Shown here piece by piece: positions 55,174-64,000 of a DNA stretch of 64,000 nt. How positions within the stretch are numbered: position 1 is the stretch's first letter; each line of letters starts with the position of its first letter. This stretch comes from Burkholderia cepacia ATCC 25416 (GTDB taxonomy: Bacteria; Pseudomonadota; Gammaproteobacteria; Burkholderiales; Burkholderiaceae), in contig NZ_CP012981.1 of assembly GCF_001411495.1 (NCBI RefSeq), forward strand, positions 3,410,001 to 3,474,000, in the 5' to 3' direction. The position numbers and the translations under genes were made by a program. The notes under the pieces are model-generated. The model was given only the letters and a program-made list of their open reading frames with translations, had not been told where the DNA came from and did not search any database.

Positions 55174-58100
55174 CTAGCGCTGCATCGACTCCCAGACCTT
55201 GTGCAGACGCTTGACAGAGACAGGCATCGGCGTGCGCAGTTCCTGCGCGAACAGCGAAATCCGCAATTCCTCGAGCAGCCAGCGGAATTCCGCGAGCCGC
55301 GGATCGGCGACGCCGCCGCGCTGCGACACCGCGCGCTGGTACTGCTGGGCGAGCGGCAGCAGGTCGGCCGACTGCTTCGCGTCGCGCGCCGGATCGGCCT
55401 TCAGCTTGTCGATCCGCAGCGCGATGCCCTTCAGGTAGCGCGGGAAGTGCGCGAGTTGCGCGTAGGGCGTATCGATCACGAAGCGCTTGCCGACCAGCGC
55501 GGCGAGCTGCTGCTGCAGGTCCGCATGCGCCTGCGCGAACGGTTTCGCCTGCGCGAGCTTCTTCACGAGCCCCGCGTATTCGGCCAGGACCTGCCCGACC
55601 AGCCGCGCGATTTCCTGCGCGAGCAGGTTCAGGCGGCTTCGGCCCTCGTCACGGCGCGCGTGGAAGCTCGCGTCGTCGTCGGGCAGCGGGTCCTGCAGGC
55701 ACGCGCGGTCGAGCGCCGTGTCGATCAGCTGGTCGCGCAATTCGTCCTGCGTGCCGAGCGACATGTACTGCATCGCCATCTCGCGCAGGCCCGGCAGGTT
55801 CTTCTCGAGGAACTTGATCGGCTCCTTCAGCTGCAGCGCGAACAGCCGCCGCAGGCCGGCCCGGTGGATGCGCGCGGCCTCCTCCGGCGAATCGAACACC
55901 TCGACGTCGCAATGCGTGCCGCGATCGACGAGCGCCGGGTAGCCGTACAGCGTCTGGCCGCGCCGGCGGATTTCCAGCAGCTCGGGGAGCTTGCCGAAAT
56001 TCCACGTCGTCAGGTTCTCGTACAGCGCCGTCGCGCCGGCTTCCGCCGGAGCGGACGTCTGCGGCGCCGCGCCCTTCGCGGGCTTCGGGCCGCGGCCGGG
56101 TGCGCCGGCCGGACCAGCCGCCGCCGGCGCCTGGCCGACCGGCTGACCCGCATCGCCCTCCCCGCCAGCCGCGATCGTCGACGCCGCCGCGATCTTCTGG
56201 AACTGCTGCTGCGCCTGCGCGCCCAGCTCCTGGCGAAGCTGCGCGAGATTGCGCCCCATCGCGAGCTGGCGGCCGTGCTCGTCGATCACCTTGAAGTTCA
56301 TGAACAGGTGCGCGGGCAGCGTCTCGAGCTTGAAGTCGGCCGTTTTCATCGCGACCTGCGTCTCGCCGCGCACGTCGGCGATCAGCGCCTCGACGAGGCC
56401 GCCCGCGCCGAAGCGCTCGCGGCCCATCCGCTCGACGAAGCCGGCCGCGTACTCGGGCAGCGGCACGCAGTGCCGGCGCAGTTTCTGCGGCAGCGACTTC
56501 AGCAGCAACTGCACCTTTTCCTTCAGCATCCCCGGCACGAGCCACTCGCAGCGGCGCGCGTCGACCTGGTTCAGCGCATACAGCGGCACCGCGAGCGTCA
56601 CGCCGTCGCGCGGCGTGCCCGGCTCGAAGTGATACGTGAGCGCCATCTCGACGCCGGCCATCGTCGCCCGCTTCGGGAACAGCTCGGTCGTCACGCCGGC
56701 CGCCTCGTGGCGCATCAGGTCGTCGCGCGACAGGTACAGCAGCCGCTGCTTGTCCTCGGGCTGGCCGCCCTTCTTCACCTCGTCGCGATACCAGCGCTCG
56801 AATGCGGCGCCCGTGTGGATACCCGCCGGAATCGCCTGGTCGTAGTACGCGTAGATCAGCTCGTCGTCAACCAGCACGTCCTGCCGGCGCGACTTGTGCT
56901 CGAGCTGCTCGATGTCGGCGAGCAGCTTGCGGTTGTGCGCGAAGAACGGCAGCTTCGTGTCGAATTCGCCTTCGACCAGCGCGCCGCGGATGAACAGCTC
57001 GCGCGCCCGCGCCGGATCCTGCTTGCCGAACGCGACGCGCCGGCGGTGGTAGATCGGCAGCCCGTACAGCGTCGCGCGCTCGAACGCGCTGACCTGCGCC
57101 GGGCGCTTCTCCCAGTGCGGCTCCGACAGCGATTTCTTCAGCAGGTGCGCGCCGATCTTCTCGACCCACTCCGGCTCGATCTTCGCGAGGCAGCGCGCGT
57201 ACAGCCGGCTCGTCTCGACGAGCTCGGCCGCCATCACCCAGCGGCCGGCCTTCTTCGCGAGCACGGAACCCGGCCACAGGTAGAACTTGATCCCGCGCGC
57301 GCCGAGATAGTGCGGATCGTCATCGGCCTTCAGGCCGAGGTTGCCGAGCAGGCCCGTCAGCAGGGCCAGATGGACCTGTTCGTACGTCGCCTCGGCTTCG
57401 TTGAGCCGCCAGCCGTGCTCGCGCACGACGGTCAGCAGCTGCGAATGGACGTCGCGCCACTCGCGCAGCCGCAGGTGCGACAGGAAGTTCTGCCGGCATG
57501 CGTCGACGAGCTGGCGGTTCGACTTCTTGTGCGCGACCGCCTCTTCGAACCACGCCCAGATCTTCAGCCACTGCAGGAACTCGGAACGCTCGTCGGCGAA
57601 CCGGCGGTGCGCCTGGTCGGCCTGCTCCTGCGCTTCGATCGGGCGGTCGCGCGGGTCCTGCACGGACAGCGCGCTCGCGATGATCAGCACCTCGCGCAGC
57701 GACTGCTGGTCGCGCGCGGCGAGAATCATCCGGCCGACGCGCGGGTCGAGCGGCAGCCGCGCGAGTTCGCGGCCGAGCGGCGTCAGCGCGTTGTCGTCGT
57801 CGACCGCGCCGAGCTCGTTGAGCAACTGGTAGCCGTCCGCGATCGCACGGCCGGGCGGCGGCTCGAGGAACGGGAACGATTCGATCGCCGTCAGGTGCAG
57901 CGACTTCATCCGCAGGATCACCGACGCGAGCGACGAGCGCAGGATTTCCGGATCGGTGAAGCGCGCCCGCGCCTGGTAGTCGCTTTCCTCGTACAAGCGG
58001 ATGCAGATACCGTCGGCCACGCGGCCGCAGCGGCCCGCGCGCTGGTTCGCGGCGGCCTGCGAGATCGACTCGACCTGCAGCTGCTCGACCTTGTTCCGGT

Positions 58101-59382
58101 ACGAATAGCGCTTCACGCGCGCGAGGCCGGTATCGACGACGTAGCGGATGCCCGGCACCGTCAGCGAGGTTTCGGCCACGTTGGTCGCGAGCACGATGCG
58201 GCGCGCGTTCGATGCCTTGAACACCTTGTCCTGGTCCGCTGCCGAGAGCCGCGCGAACAGCGGCAGGATCTCGGTGTGCGGCGGATGGTGCTTGCGCAGC
58301 GCCTCGGCCGCCTCGCGGATCTCGCGCTCGCCGGGCAGGAACACCAGCACGTCGCCGGGGCCTTCGCGGCACAGTTCGTCGACCGCGTCGACGATCGCAT
58401 CCATCAGGTCGCGCTCGGCCTCGCGCGCGGTCTTCACGCGATCGCGGCCGCCCGTGCCTTCGGCATTTTTCACGGCCGGGCGATCCTCGGCCACCGGCCG
58501 GTAGCGCATCTCGACCGGATACAGCCGCCCGCTCACCTCGATCACGGGCGCGGGACGCTCGTCGGTGCCGAAATGGCGCGCGAAGCGATCGGCGTCGATC
58601 GTCGCGGACGTGACGATCAGCTTCAGGTCCGGCCGCCTCGGCAGGATTTCCTTCAGGTAGCCGAGCAGGAAGTCGATGTTCAGGCTGCGCTCGTGCGCCT
58701 CGTCGATGATCAGCGTGTCGTACGCCTTCAGCAGCGGATCGGTCTGCGTCTCGGCGAGCAGGATCCCGTCCGTCATCAGCTTGACGGACGCGCCCGGCGC
58801 GAGATTGTCGGTAAAGCGCACCTTGTAGCCGACCACCTCGCCGAACGGCGTGCCGAGTTCCTCGGCGATCCGCCGGCCGGTCGACGACGCGGCGAGCCGC
58901 CGCGGCTGCGTATGGCCGATCAGGCCCGTGCCGCCGGCGCCGAGGCCGCGGCCGAGATCGAGACAGATCTTCGGCAGCTGCGTGGTCTTGCCCGAGCCGG
59001 TTTCGCCGCAGACGATGACAACCTGATGACCGGCGATCGCGCGTGCGATTTCGTCGCGCTTGCCCGACACGGGCAGGCTTTCGGGGTACGTGATCGGCGG
59101 GACGGGGTTCGGCGCGACGACGGCGCGCGGCGGCCGCGCGCGGCGCGGGGAACGCTCGCCCGTTGCCTGGGGTGCGCCCTTCGCGGCGGACTGGCGCGCA
59201 TCGCCGCGCCGTTCGTCACCGCGCGGCCCGCGCGGCGCGTCTGCCGGTTTGCCCGCCTGCTTTTCCTGCTGCTGGCGCGCTGGCTGGCCCTGCTGCTCGC
59301 GTGCGTCGGCCGCACCATCCGGGTGCCGGGCCGACGGCGTATTGGCCCGCGTCGGCGCGGGACTTTTAGAAACATTCGACAT
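55174..59382 (-). CDS. hrpA: ATP-dependent RNA helicase HrpA (DEAH box)
   Basis: Large DEAH helicase that acts on stalled or collided ribosomes and on mRNA processing. The 1402-residue protein has a charged, Pro/Ala/Arg-rich N-terminus (about 1-95), Walker A VCGETGSGKTTQLPKICLDL, DEAH in IIDEAHERSLNIDFLL, motif III VTSATIDADRF, motif VI NQRAGRCGRV, then HA2, OB-fold and the long DUF3418 C-terminal region. An internal Ala/Pro/Gly-rich insert (about residues 1070-1115) is a local feature. The start at ATG 59382 is only 23 bp from the divergent argA. Long open frames on the opposite strand here are shadows. Confidence 0.95.
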   Translation of the reverse strand: MSNVSKSPAPTRANTPSARHPDGAADAREQQGQPARQQQEKQAGKPADAPRGPRGDERRGDARQSAAKGAPQATGERSPRRARPPRAVVAPNPVPPITYPESLPVSGKRDEIARAIAGHQVVIVCGETGSGKTTQLPKICLDLGRGLGAGGTGLIGHTQPRRLAASSTGRRIAEELGTPFGEVVGYKVRFTDNLAPGASVKLMTDGILLAETQTDPLLKAYDTLIIDEAHERSLNIDFLLGYLKEILPRRPDLKLIVTSATIDADRFARHFGTDERPAPVIEVSGRLYPVEMRYRPVAEDRPAVKNAEGTGGRDRVKTAREAERDLMDAIVDAVDELCREGPGDVLVFLPGEREIREAAEALRKHHPPHTEILPLFARLSAADQDKVFKASNARRIVLATNVAETSLTVPGIRYVVDTGLARVKRYSYRNKVEQLQVESISQAAANQRAGRCGRVADGICIRLYEESDYQARARFTDPEILRSSLASVILRMKSLHLTAIESFPFLEPPPGRAIADGYQLLNELGAVDDDNALTPLGRELARLPLDPRVGRMILAARDQQSLREVLIIASALSVQDPRDRPIEAQEQADQAHRRFADERSEFLQWLKIWAWFEEAVAHKKSNRQLVDACRQNFLSHLRLREWRDVHSQLLTVVREHGWRLNEAEATYEQVHLALLTGLLGNLGLKADDDPHYLGARGIKFYLWPGSVLAKKAGRWVMAAELVETSRLYARCLAKIEPEWVEKIGAHLLKKSLSEPHWEKRPAQVSAFERATLYGLPIYHRRRVAFGKQDPARARELFIRGALVEGEFDTKLPFFAHNRKLLADIEQLEHKSRRQDVLVDDELIYAYYDQAIPAGIHTGAAFERWYRDEVKKGGQPEDKQRLLYLSRDDLMRHEAAGVTTELFPKRATMAGVEMALTYHFEPGTPRDGVTLAVPLYALNQVDARRCEWLVPGMLKEKVQLLLKSLPQKLRRHCVPLPEYAAGFVERMGRERFGAGGLVEALIADVRGETQVAMKTADFKLETLPAHLFMNFKVIDEHGRQLAMGRNLAQLRQELGAQAQQQFQKIAAASTIAAGGEGDAGQPVGQAPAAAGPAGAPGRGPKPAKGAAPQTSAPAEAGATALYENLTTWNFGKLPELLEIRRRGQTLYGYPALVDRGTHCDVEVFDSPEEAARIHRAGLRRLFALQLKEPIKFLEKNLPGLREMAMQYMSLGTQDELRDQLIDTALDRACLQDPLPDDDASFHARRDEGRSRLNLLAQEIARLVGQVLAEYAGLVKKLAQAKPFAQAHADLQQQLAALVGKRFVIDTPYAQLAHFPRYLKGIALRIDKLKADPARDAKQSADLLPLAQQYQRAVSQRGGVADPRLAEFRWLLEELRISLFAQELRTPMPVSVKRLHKVWESMQR

Positions 59383-59392
59383 GGGGGCGCAT

Positions 59393-59398
59393 TATAAT
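59393..59398 (+). promoter_or_regulatory. -10 element of argA promoter
   Basis: A perfect TATAAT ends 7 bp before the argA ATG, in the 23-bp gap to hrpA. The transcript would begin at the start codon. The -35 must lie inside the first codons of hrpA and is weak. Confidence 0.6.
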
Positions 59399-59405
59399 CC
59401 CGCCC

Positions 59406-60785
59406 ATGAATTCCCAAACCGACCTCCCCCCCGCCCAGACCGGCGCCGCGACGCCGCCGGCCGCCGACGATTCGGCCGCCAGTCACGCGCAGTTCGTCGA
59501 CTGGATGCGCTCCGTCGCGCCCTATATCCACAAGTTCCGCAACAGCACGTTCGTCGTGGGGTTTGGCGGCGAGGTGGTGCAGCAGGGGCTCCTGAACGCG
59601 CTCGTGTCCGACATCGCGCTGCTGCAGGCGATGGGTATCCAGATCGTGCTGGTGCACGGTTCGCGCCCGCAGGTCGAGGAGCAGCTGAGCCTGCACGGTG
59701 TCGAATCCGAGTTTTCGCACGGCCTGCGCATCACCGATGCGCGCGCGCTCGAATCCGCGAAGGAAGCGGCCGGCGAAGTGCGTCTCGACATCGAGGCCGC
59801 GATCAGCCAGGGTCTGCCGAACTCGCCGATGGCGCACGCGCACATCAGCGTCGTGTCGGGCAACTTCGTGACCGCGCGGCCGGTGGGGATTCTCGACGGG
59901 GTCGATTTCGCGCATACGGGCATCGTGCGCAAGATCGACGCCGAGTCGATCCGTCACTCTCTCGCGAGCCGCAAGCTCGTGCTGCTGTCGCCGCTCGGCT
60001 TCTCGCCGACCGGCGAAGCGTTCAACCTGTCGATGGAAGACGTCGCGTCGGCCGCCGCGATCGCACTGCGCGCCGACAAGATCATCTTCCTGACCGAAGC
60101 GCCCGGCATCGTCGACGACGAAGGCGGGCTGGTGCGCGAAATGTCGCTCGACGCGGCCGCCGAGCTGCTCGATTCCGGCAACGTCCAGGGCGACGACGCG
60201 TTCTTCCTGAAGCACTCGATCCGCGCATGCCGCGGCGGCGTGACCCGGGCCCACCTGATCCCGCAGTCGCTCGACGGCAGCATGCTGCTCGAACTGTTCC
60301 TGCACGACGGCGTCGGCACGATGATCTCGTACGAGAACCTCGAGAGCCTGCGCGAAGCGACGCCGGACGACGTCGGCGGCATCCTGTCGCTGATCGAGCC
60401 GCTCGAGTCGGACGGCACGCTGGTGCGCCGCGGCCGCCACCAGATCGAACGCGACATCGACCACTTCTCGGTGATCGAGCACGATGGCGTGCTGTTCGGC
60501 TGCGCGGCGCTGTATCCGTACCAGCAGGAGAAGATCGGCGAGATGGCGTGCCTGACGGTCGCGCCGGAAGCGCAGGGCTCGGGCGACGGCGAACGCCTGC
60601 TCAAGCGCATCGAGCAGCGCGCCCGCGCGCGCGGCCTCACGCACATCTTCGTGCTCACGACGCGCACCGAGCACTGGTTCCTCAAGCGCGGCTTCGTCAA
60701 GGTCAGCGTCGACGACCTCCCCGAAGACCGCCGCAAACTCTATAACTGGCAGCGCAAGTCGCTCGTGCTGATGAAGCAGCTCTGA
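59406..60785 (+). CDS. argA: N-acetylglutamate synthase (ArgA)
   Basis: First enzyme of arginine synthesis, acetylating glutamate with acetyl-CoA. The 459-residue protein has an N-terminal amino-acid-kinase fold (about 30-290: [46 protein letters not shown]) and a C-terminal GNAT domain (about 310-455: [19 protein letters not shown]). The first 30 residues are a Pro/Ala-rich extension. The ATG at 59406 is very close to the -10, so the mRNA may be leaderless. It is divergent from hrpA and followed by yggX after 50 bp. Confidence 0.95.
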
Positions 60786-60835
60786 GCGCAGGCACGACTG
60801 CCCTCCCCCCAGTTCGATTACAGGAGAAGTACACG

Positions 60836-61111
60836 ATGGCTCGAATGATTCAATGCGCGAAGCTCGGCAAGGAAGCCGAAGGCCTCGATTTCCCGCCGCT
60901 GCCGGGCGAACTCGGCAAGCGCATTTACGAGAGCGTCTCGAAGGAAGCGTGGCAGGGCTGGCTCAAGCAGCAGACGATGCTGATCAACGAGAACCGCCTG
61001 AACATGGCCGACCCGCGCGCGCGCCAGTACCTGATGAAGCAGACCGAGAAGTACTTCTTCGGCGACGGCGCGGACCAGGCGTCCGGCTACGTGCCGCCGA
61101 CGGAAGGCTGA
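60836..61111 (+). CDS. yggX: probable Fe(II)-trafficking protein YggX
   Basis: A 91-residue protein that protects iron-sulfur clusters from oxidative damage and may shuttle Fe(II). Starts [20 protein letters not shown] with the single conserved cysteine (Cys7), and has the family segments [33 protein letters not shown] and [14 protein letters not shown] 60836 follows CAGGAGAAG. It lies 50 bp after argA and before a strong terminator, so argA-yggX is likely one unit. Confidence 0.95.
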
Positions 61112-61162
61112 TGATGCGATGCGCGCGGCCGGCAGCCTGCCGGCCGCGTGCTCCGGGAAAGA

Positions 61163-61196
61163 CGGCACCGTGTTTCGCACGGTGCCGTTTTCTTTT
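61163..61196 (+). terminator. intrinsic terminator after yggX
   Basis: Hairpin CGGCACCGTG-TTTCG-CACGGTGCCG followed by TTTTCTTTT. A second GC-rich hairpin (GCGGCCGGCAG / CTGCCGGCCGC) lies immediately upstream, near 61124-61147. Confidence 0.92.
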
Positions 61197-61250
61197 GGCG
61201 ACATGCGCTCGGGGCGTTCCCGCCTCCCGCGCGGCGGCATGGCGTGCCGC

Positions 61251-62666
61251 TCAGCCGGCCGGCTTCAAAGCACCGCCGTCGCCCGACTGCGCGCTCCCGT
61301 CGGCCGCGGGTGCCGTGCTGCCGCCTTCGGTGCCCCATTCGGCCGCATCGCTGCGTTCGGCCGTCGACAGTTCGTCCGCGCGATACCCGGTGCGATTCAG
61401 CAGCGCGAGCATGCAGACGAGCGACACGAGCGCGTAAAGGCCCGACGCAACCGCGACGCCGACGATGCTGCCGGTCGTGTTGAGGATCGCCTGCGCGAGC
61501 ACGGGCGTGCCGCCGCCGACGACGAGCGCGCTCAACTGATACGCGAGCGACAGGCCCGTGTAGCGGATGTTCGCCGGGAACACGCGCGCCAGCACGCCGC
61601 CGACCGCGCCGTAGAACATCGCCGACGGAATCGTCGAGATGCACATGCCCGCGACGGCGACCCAATACGAACGCGTCGCGAGCGCATGGAACATCACCGG
61701 CATCAGCACGATTTCCGGAATCAGGATCCAGCACATCGCGCGGCGCATGTCGACCTTCGACACGAACCACGCGCCGACCGGCTGCATCAGGAACTGCACG
61801 ACGAGCGAGATCGACAGGATGCCGAGAAACGTGCCCTGCGCGTAGCCGAGCTCCTTCGTCGCCCACGACAGCGCGAACGTGCTGCGGAAGTACGTGACGT
61901 TGATCACCGGCAGCGTGCCGGCCGCGAGCAGCACGACGACCCAGTGATCGCGCACGACGTCGCGCAGCGGCAGCTTCACGGTGCGCTTGCGCGCGAGCAC
62001 GCGCTGCATGTCGGCCGACTCCTCGAGCCTCAGCCGGATCACCATGCCGATGATCACCAGCACGGCCGACAGCAGGAACGGAATGCGCCAGCCCCACATC
62101 AGGAACGACGGTGTCGGCAGCGCGCTCAGCGCGAAGAAGGCCGCGGTGGCGAGCAGGTTGCCGGTGGGCGAACCCTGCTGCGCGAACGCCGCGTACAGGA
62201 TGCTGCGATGCTTCGGCGCGTTCTCGCTCGCGATCAGCACCGCGCCGCCCCACTCGCCGCCGACCGCGATGCCCTGCAGCACGCGCAGCGCGACGAGGCC
62301 GGCCGGCGCCCATACACCGATCCGCGCATAACCGGGCAGCAGGCCGATGCCGGTCGTCGCGAGCCCCATCATCACCAGCGTGATCACGAGCGCGGTCTTG
62401 CGGCCGACACGATCGCCGAGATGCCCGAACACGATGCCGCCGAGCGGCCGCGCGGCGAAGCCGGCCCAGAACGTGACGAACGCAAGCAGCGTCGCGACGC
62501 CGGGATCCATCCTGCTCGAAAAGAACACCTTGCCGAACACGAGCGCCGCGGCGGTGCCGTAAATGTAGAAGTCGTACCACTCGATCGTGGTGCCGACGAA
62601 CGCCGCGAAGGCGGCGCGGCCGGGCCGCGGCTGCGGCGCGGCGGACGGGGATGGCTGACGGCTCAT
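61251..62666 (-). CDS. MHS-family MFS transporter (metabolite:H+ symporter)
   Basis: A 471-residue, 12-span proton symporter of the MHS subfamily (ShiA/ProP/KgtP-like). The start MSRQPSPSAA at ATG 62666 has GGAG at good spacing; a second ATG at 62678 (METSMSRQ) is possible. Family signatures are FVGTTIEWYDFYIYGTAAAL, FGHLGDRVGRKTALV, LQGIAVGGEWGGAVL and SENAPKHRS. Position downstream of a CoA-transferase gene on the same strand suggests uptake of the carboxylate that is activated there. The C-terminal 60 residues are a hydrophilic tail. Substrate unknown. Confidence 0.93.
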   Translation of the reverse strand: MSRQPSPSAAPQPRPGRAAFAAFVGTTIEWYDFYIYGTAAALVFGKVFFSSRMDPGVATLLAFVTFWAGFAARPLGGIVFGHLGDRVGRKTALVITLVMMGLATTGIGLLPGYARIGVWAPAGLVALRVLQGIAVGGEWGGAVLIASENAPKHRSILYAAFAQQGSPTGNLLATAAFFALSALPTPSFLMWGWRIPFLLSAVLVIIGMVIRLRLEESADMQRVLARKRTVKLPLRDVVRDHWVVVLLAAGTLPVINVTYFRSTFALSWATKELGYAQGTFLGILSISLVVQFLMQPVGAWFVSKVDMRRAMCWILIPEIVLMPVMFHALATRSYWVAVAGMCISTIPSAMFYGAVGGVLARVFPANIRYTGLSLAYQLSALVVGGGTPVLAQAILNTTGSIVGVAVASGLYALVSLVCMLALLNRTGYRADELSTAERSDAAEWGTEGGSTAPAADGSAQSGDGGALKPAG

Positions 62667-62755
62667 CGATGTCTCCATGTTTGTGTTTCCGGGGCGCGAC
62701 TGCCGCGCGCCTTTCCCGGGTGGCCGGCATGGCGCCGCCGGCCGGCGGCGTCGTG

Positions 62756-63952
62756 TCAGCCGGGGGCTTCCCTCAGCACGCCGGCGTCGAGCAATTGCTG
62801 CTGGAGCGCGGGATCGACGCCGAGGCGATCGAGCACCGCGCGCGTGTCGCCGCCCAGCGCGGGCGGCGGCGAACGATAGGTAGCCGGCGTGCGCGACAGC
62901 TTCACCGGCGACGCGGTGCCGCGATACGCGCCGATCTCGACGAACAGGTTCCGGTGCAGCGCATGCGGATCGTGCGCGACGTCGGCCACCGTTCGCACCG
63001 GCCCGCACGGCACGCCGGCCGCCATCAGGTCGCGCGCGAGCGGCTCGCATGCGTGCGCGGCGAGCCGCGCTTCCAGTTCGGCCTTCAGCTCGGGACGGTG
63101 CGCGCAGCGGTTGCGGTTGTCGACGAAACGCGGATCGCCCGCGAGCGCCGGCGCACCGAGATGCGCGACGAGCCGCGCGAACTGCCGGTCGTTGCCGATC
63201 GCGAGGAAGATCGGCACGGTCGCCGTGCGGTAGCTGTCGTATGGCGCGATGTTCGGATGCGCGTTGCCGCTGCGCGCCGGCACGCGCCCCGAACCGAAGA
63301 AGTTCGGCAGATGCGGATGCAGCAGCGACACGCCGCAGTCGTACAGCGCGATGTCGATCGACTGTCCGCGCCCGCTCTTCCCGCGCTCCGCGAGCGCCAG
63401 CAGGATGCCCGCGAGCGCATTGAGGCCTGTGACCATGTCGACGATCGGCAGACCGATGCGCGTCGCGTCGCCGTCGCGCTCGCCGTTGACGCTCATCAGC
63501 CCCGCCATCGCCTGGATCACCGCGTCGTAGCCGGGCAGCCCGCCGAGCGGGCCCGCTTCGCCGAAGCCCGTCACCGCGCAGTGGATCAGGCGCGGGAAGC
63601 GGGGCTGCAGGTCGCGCGCGTAATCCATCCCCCAGCGCGCGAGCGTGCCGGGCTTGAAGTTCTCGACGAGCACGTCGGCCTCTTCGAGCAGGCGCCACAG
63701 GATCGCGCGCCCCTCGTCGCGCGACAGGTCGAGCGCGAGCCCTTCCTTGTTGCGGTTCACGCCCATGAAGTACCACGCGGTGTCGCCGAGGAACGGCGGC
63801 CCCCAGCCGCGCGTCTCGTCGCCGTCCGGCGGCTCGATCTTGACCACCGTCGCCCCGTGGTCGGCGAGTGCCTGCGTGCAGTACGGGCCGCCGAGCACGC
63901 GGCTCAGGTCGACGACCTTCAGGCCGTCCAGTGCGCCACGCGAGGCGGTCAT
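62756..63952 (-). CDS. CaiB/BaiF family III CoA-transferase
   Basis: A 398-residue family III CoA-transferase, which moves CoA between carboxylic acids. The N-terminus LKVVDLSRVLGGPYCTQALA and the segments VVKIEPPDGDETRGWGPPF, NRNKEGLALDLSRDEGR, VENFKPGTLARWG are typical. The catalytic aspartate is expected at Asp172 in GLPIVDMVTGL. Substrate cannot be predicted; family members handle oxalate, carnitine, bile acids, itaconate or succinate derivatives. The start overlaps the stop of an upstream gene by 4 nt (ATGA), and an MHS transporter gene follows 89 bp downstream, which together look like a small catabolic operon. Confidence 0.93.
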   Translation of the reverse strand: MTASRGALDGLKVVDLSRVLGGPYCTQALADHGATVVKIEPPDGDETRGWGPPFLGDTAWYFMGVNRNKEGLALDLSRDEGRAILWRLLEEADVLVENFKPGTLARWGMDYARDLQPRFPRLIHCAVTGFGEAGPLGGLPGYDAVIQAMAGLMSVNGERDGDATRIGLPIVDMVTGLNALAGILLALAERGKSGRGQSIDIALYDCGVSLLHPHLPNFFGSGRVPARSGNAHPNIAPYDSYRTATVPIFLAIGNDRQFARLVAHLGAPALAGDPRFVDNRNRCAHRPELKAELEARLAAHACEPLARDLMAAGVPCGPVRTVADVAHDPHALHRNLFVEIGAYRGTASPVKLSRTPATYRSPPPALGGDTRAVLDRLGVDPALQQQLLDAGVLREAPG

Positions 63953-64000
63953 CGTTCGACCTCCGGCAGCAGGTCGAGCGCGGTATCGAGCGCGATGGGC
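63949..64000 (-). CDS. 3' end of an unidentified upstream gene (cut by window edge)
   Basis: On the minus strand the reading PIALDTALDLLPEVER followed by TGA enters from outside the window and overlaps the CoA-transferase start by 4 nt. The overlap argues that it is a real, translationally coupled gene. Only 16 residues are visible, too few to name it. Confidence 0.6.
   Translation of the reverse strand, partial: PIALDTALDLLPEVER

Noticed and set aside
55048..59397. A 1449-codon open frame on the plus strand opposite hrpA
   Set aside because: It is an antisense shadow of a GC-rich gene with third-position bias. It has no family resemblance and a composition rich in Arg, Ala and Leu, while hrpA on the other strand has all helicase motifs.

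Overview
The window is high-GC (roughly two thirds G+C by eye) betaproteobacterial chromosome. Gene content and order point to Burkholderia, most likely a Burkholderia cepacia complex species and its large chromosome: pyruvate dehydrogenase genes beside a FixLJ-like two-component pair, the isc operon with iscX, ntrBC-glnA, a phasin and lutAB. I see no insertion sequence, prophage, integrase, CRISPR array or stretch of foreign codon use. Nearly everything is core genome, densely packed and often in operons with 4-8 nt overlaps.

Layout. 1-7.4 kb, minus strand: pyrG (cut by the window edge), an alpha/beta hydrolase, comEC, tatD and the lipoprotein-release genes lolD-lolC. 7.6-14.3 kb, plus strand: a phosphoglycerate-mutase-related protein, recJ, prfB (with a programmed +1 frameshift), lysS and a glycine-zipper envelope protein. 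14.4-20.4 kb, minus strand: the iron-sulfur assembly cluster iscR-iscS-iscU-iscA-hscB-hscA-fdx-iscX, headed by a promoter embedded in two tandem IscR type-1-like sites. 20.5-25.9 kb: a low-molecular-weight phosphatase, a tiny membrane protein, lutAB with a divergent IclR regulator, and a PBP7-like endopeptidase. 26.5-37.1 kb: a phasin, then aceE-aceF-lpdA on the minus strand, with a FixL/FixJ-type pair divergent from aceE. 37.4-45.9 kb: folD, oligopeptidase A, dinB (LexA box), an Asp/Glu racemase, an initiator tRNA, exonuclease III and an S9 peptidase. 46.0-50.3 kb, minus strand: glnA (sigma-54 promoter and NtrC site), ntrB and ntrC. 50.7-55.0 kb: a rhodanese, a CinA/MoaB-like protein, a CysZ/EI24 membrane protein, a sterol-desaturase-family protein and a beta-propeller protein. 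55.2-61.1 kb: hrpA, argA and yggX. 61.2-64 kb: an MHS-family transporter, a family III CoA-transferase and the last codons of a further gene.

How the genes fit together. Three regulated modules can be read from the DNA itself. Iron-sulfur assembly has an autoregulatory IscR promoter and a hairpin that splits iscRSUA from hscBA-fdx-iscX. Nitrogen control has a sigma-54 promoter for glnA and a terminator before ntrBC. Pyruvate oxidation has aceEF-lpdA opposite a membrane histidine kinase and response regulator. The phasin is a fourth candidate, because its promoter is flanked by an exact 12-bp inverted repeat.

I did not find a clearly new multi-gene system. The best leads are regulatory (the phasin repeats, the aceE-kinase intergenic palindrome, the palindrome before oligopeptidase A, possible leaderless starts), the lack of a visible haem-ligand histidine in the FixL-like kinase, and the uncharacterised genes next to recJ and at the right-hand end. 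Gene functions are inferred from family resemblance recognised by eye; no database search was run.
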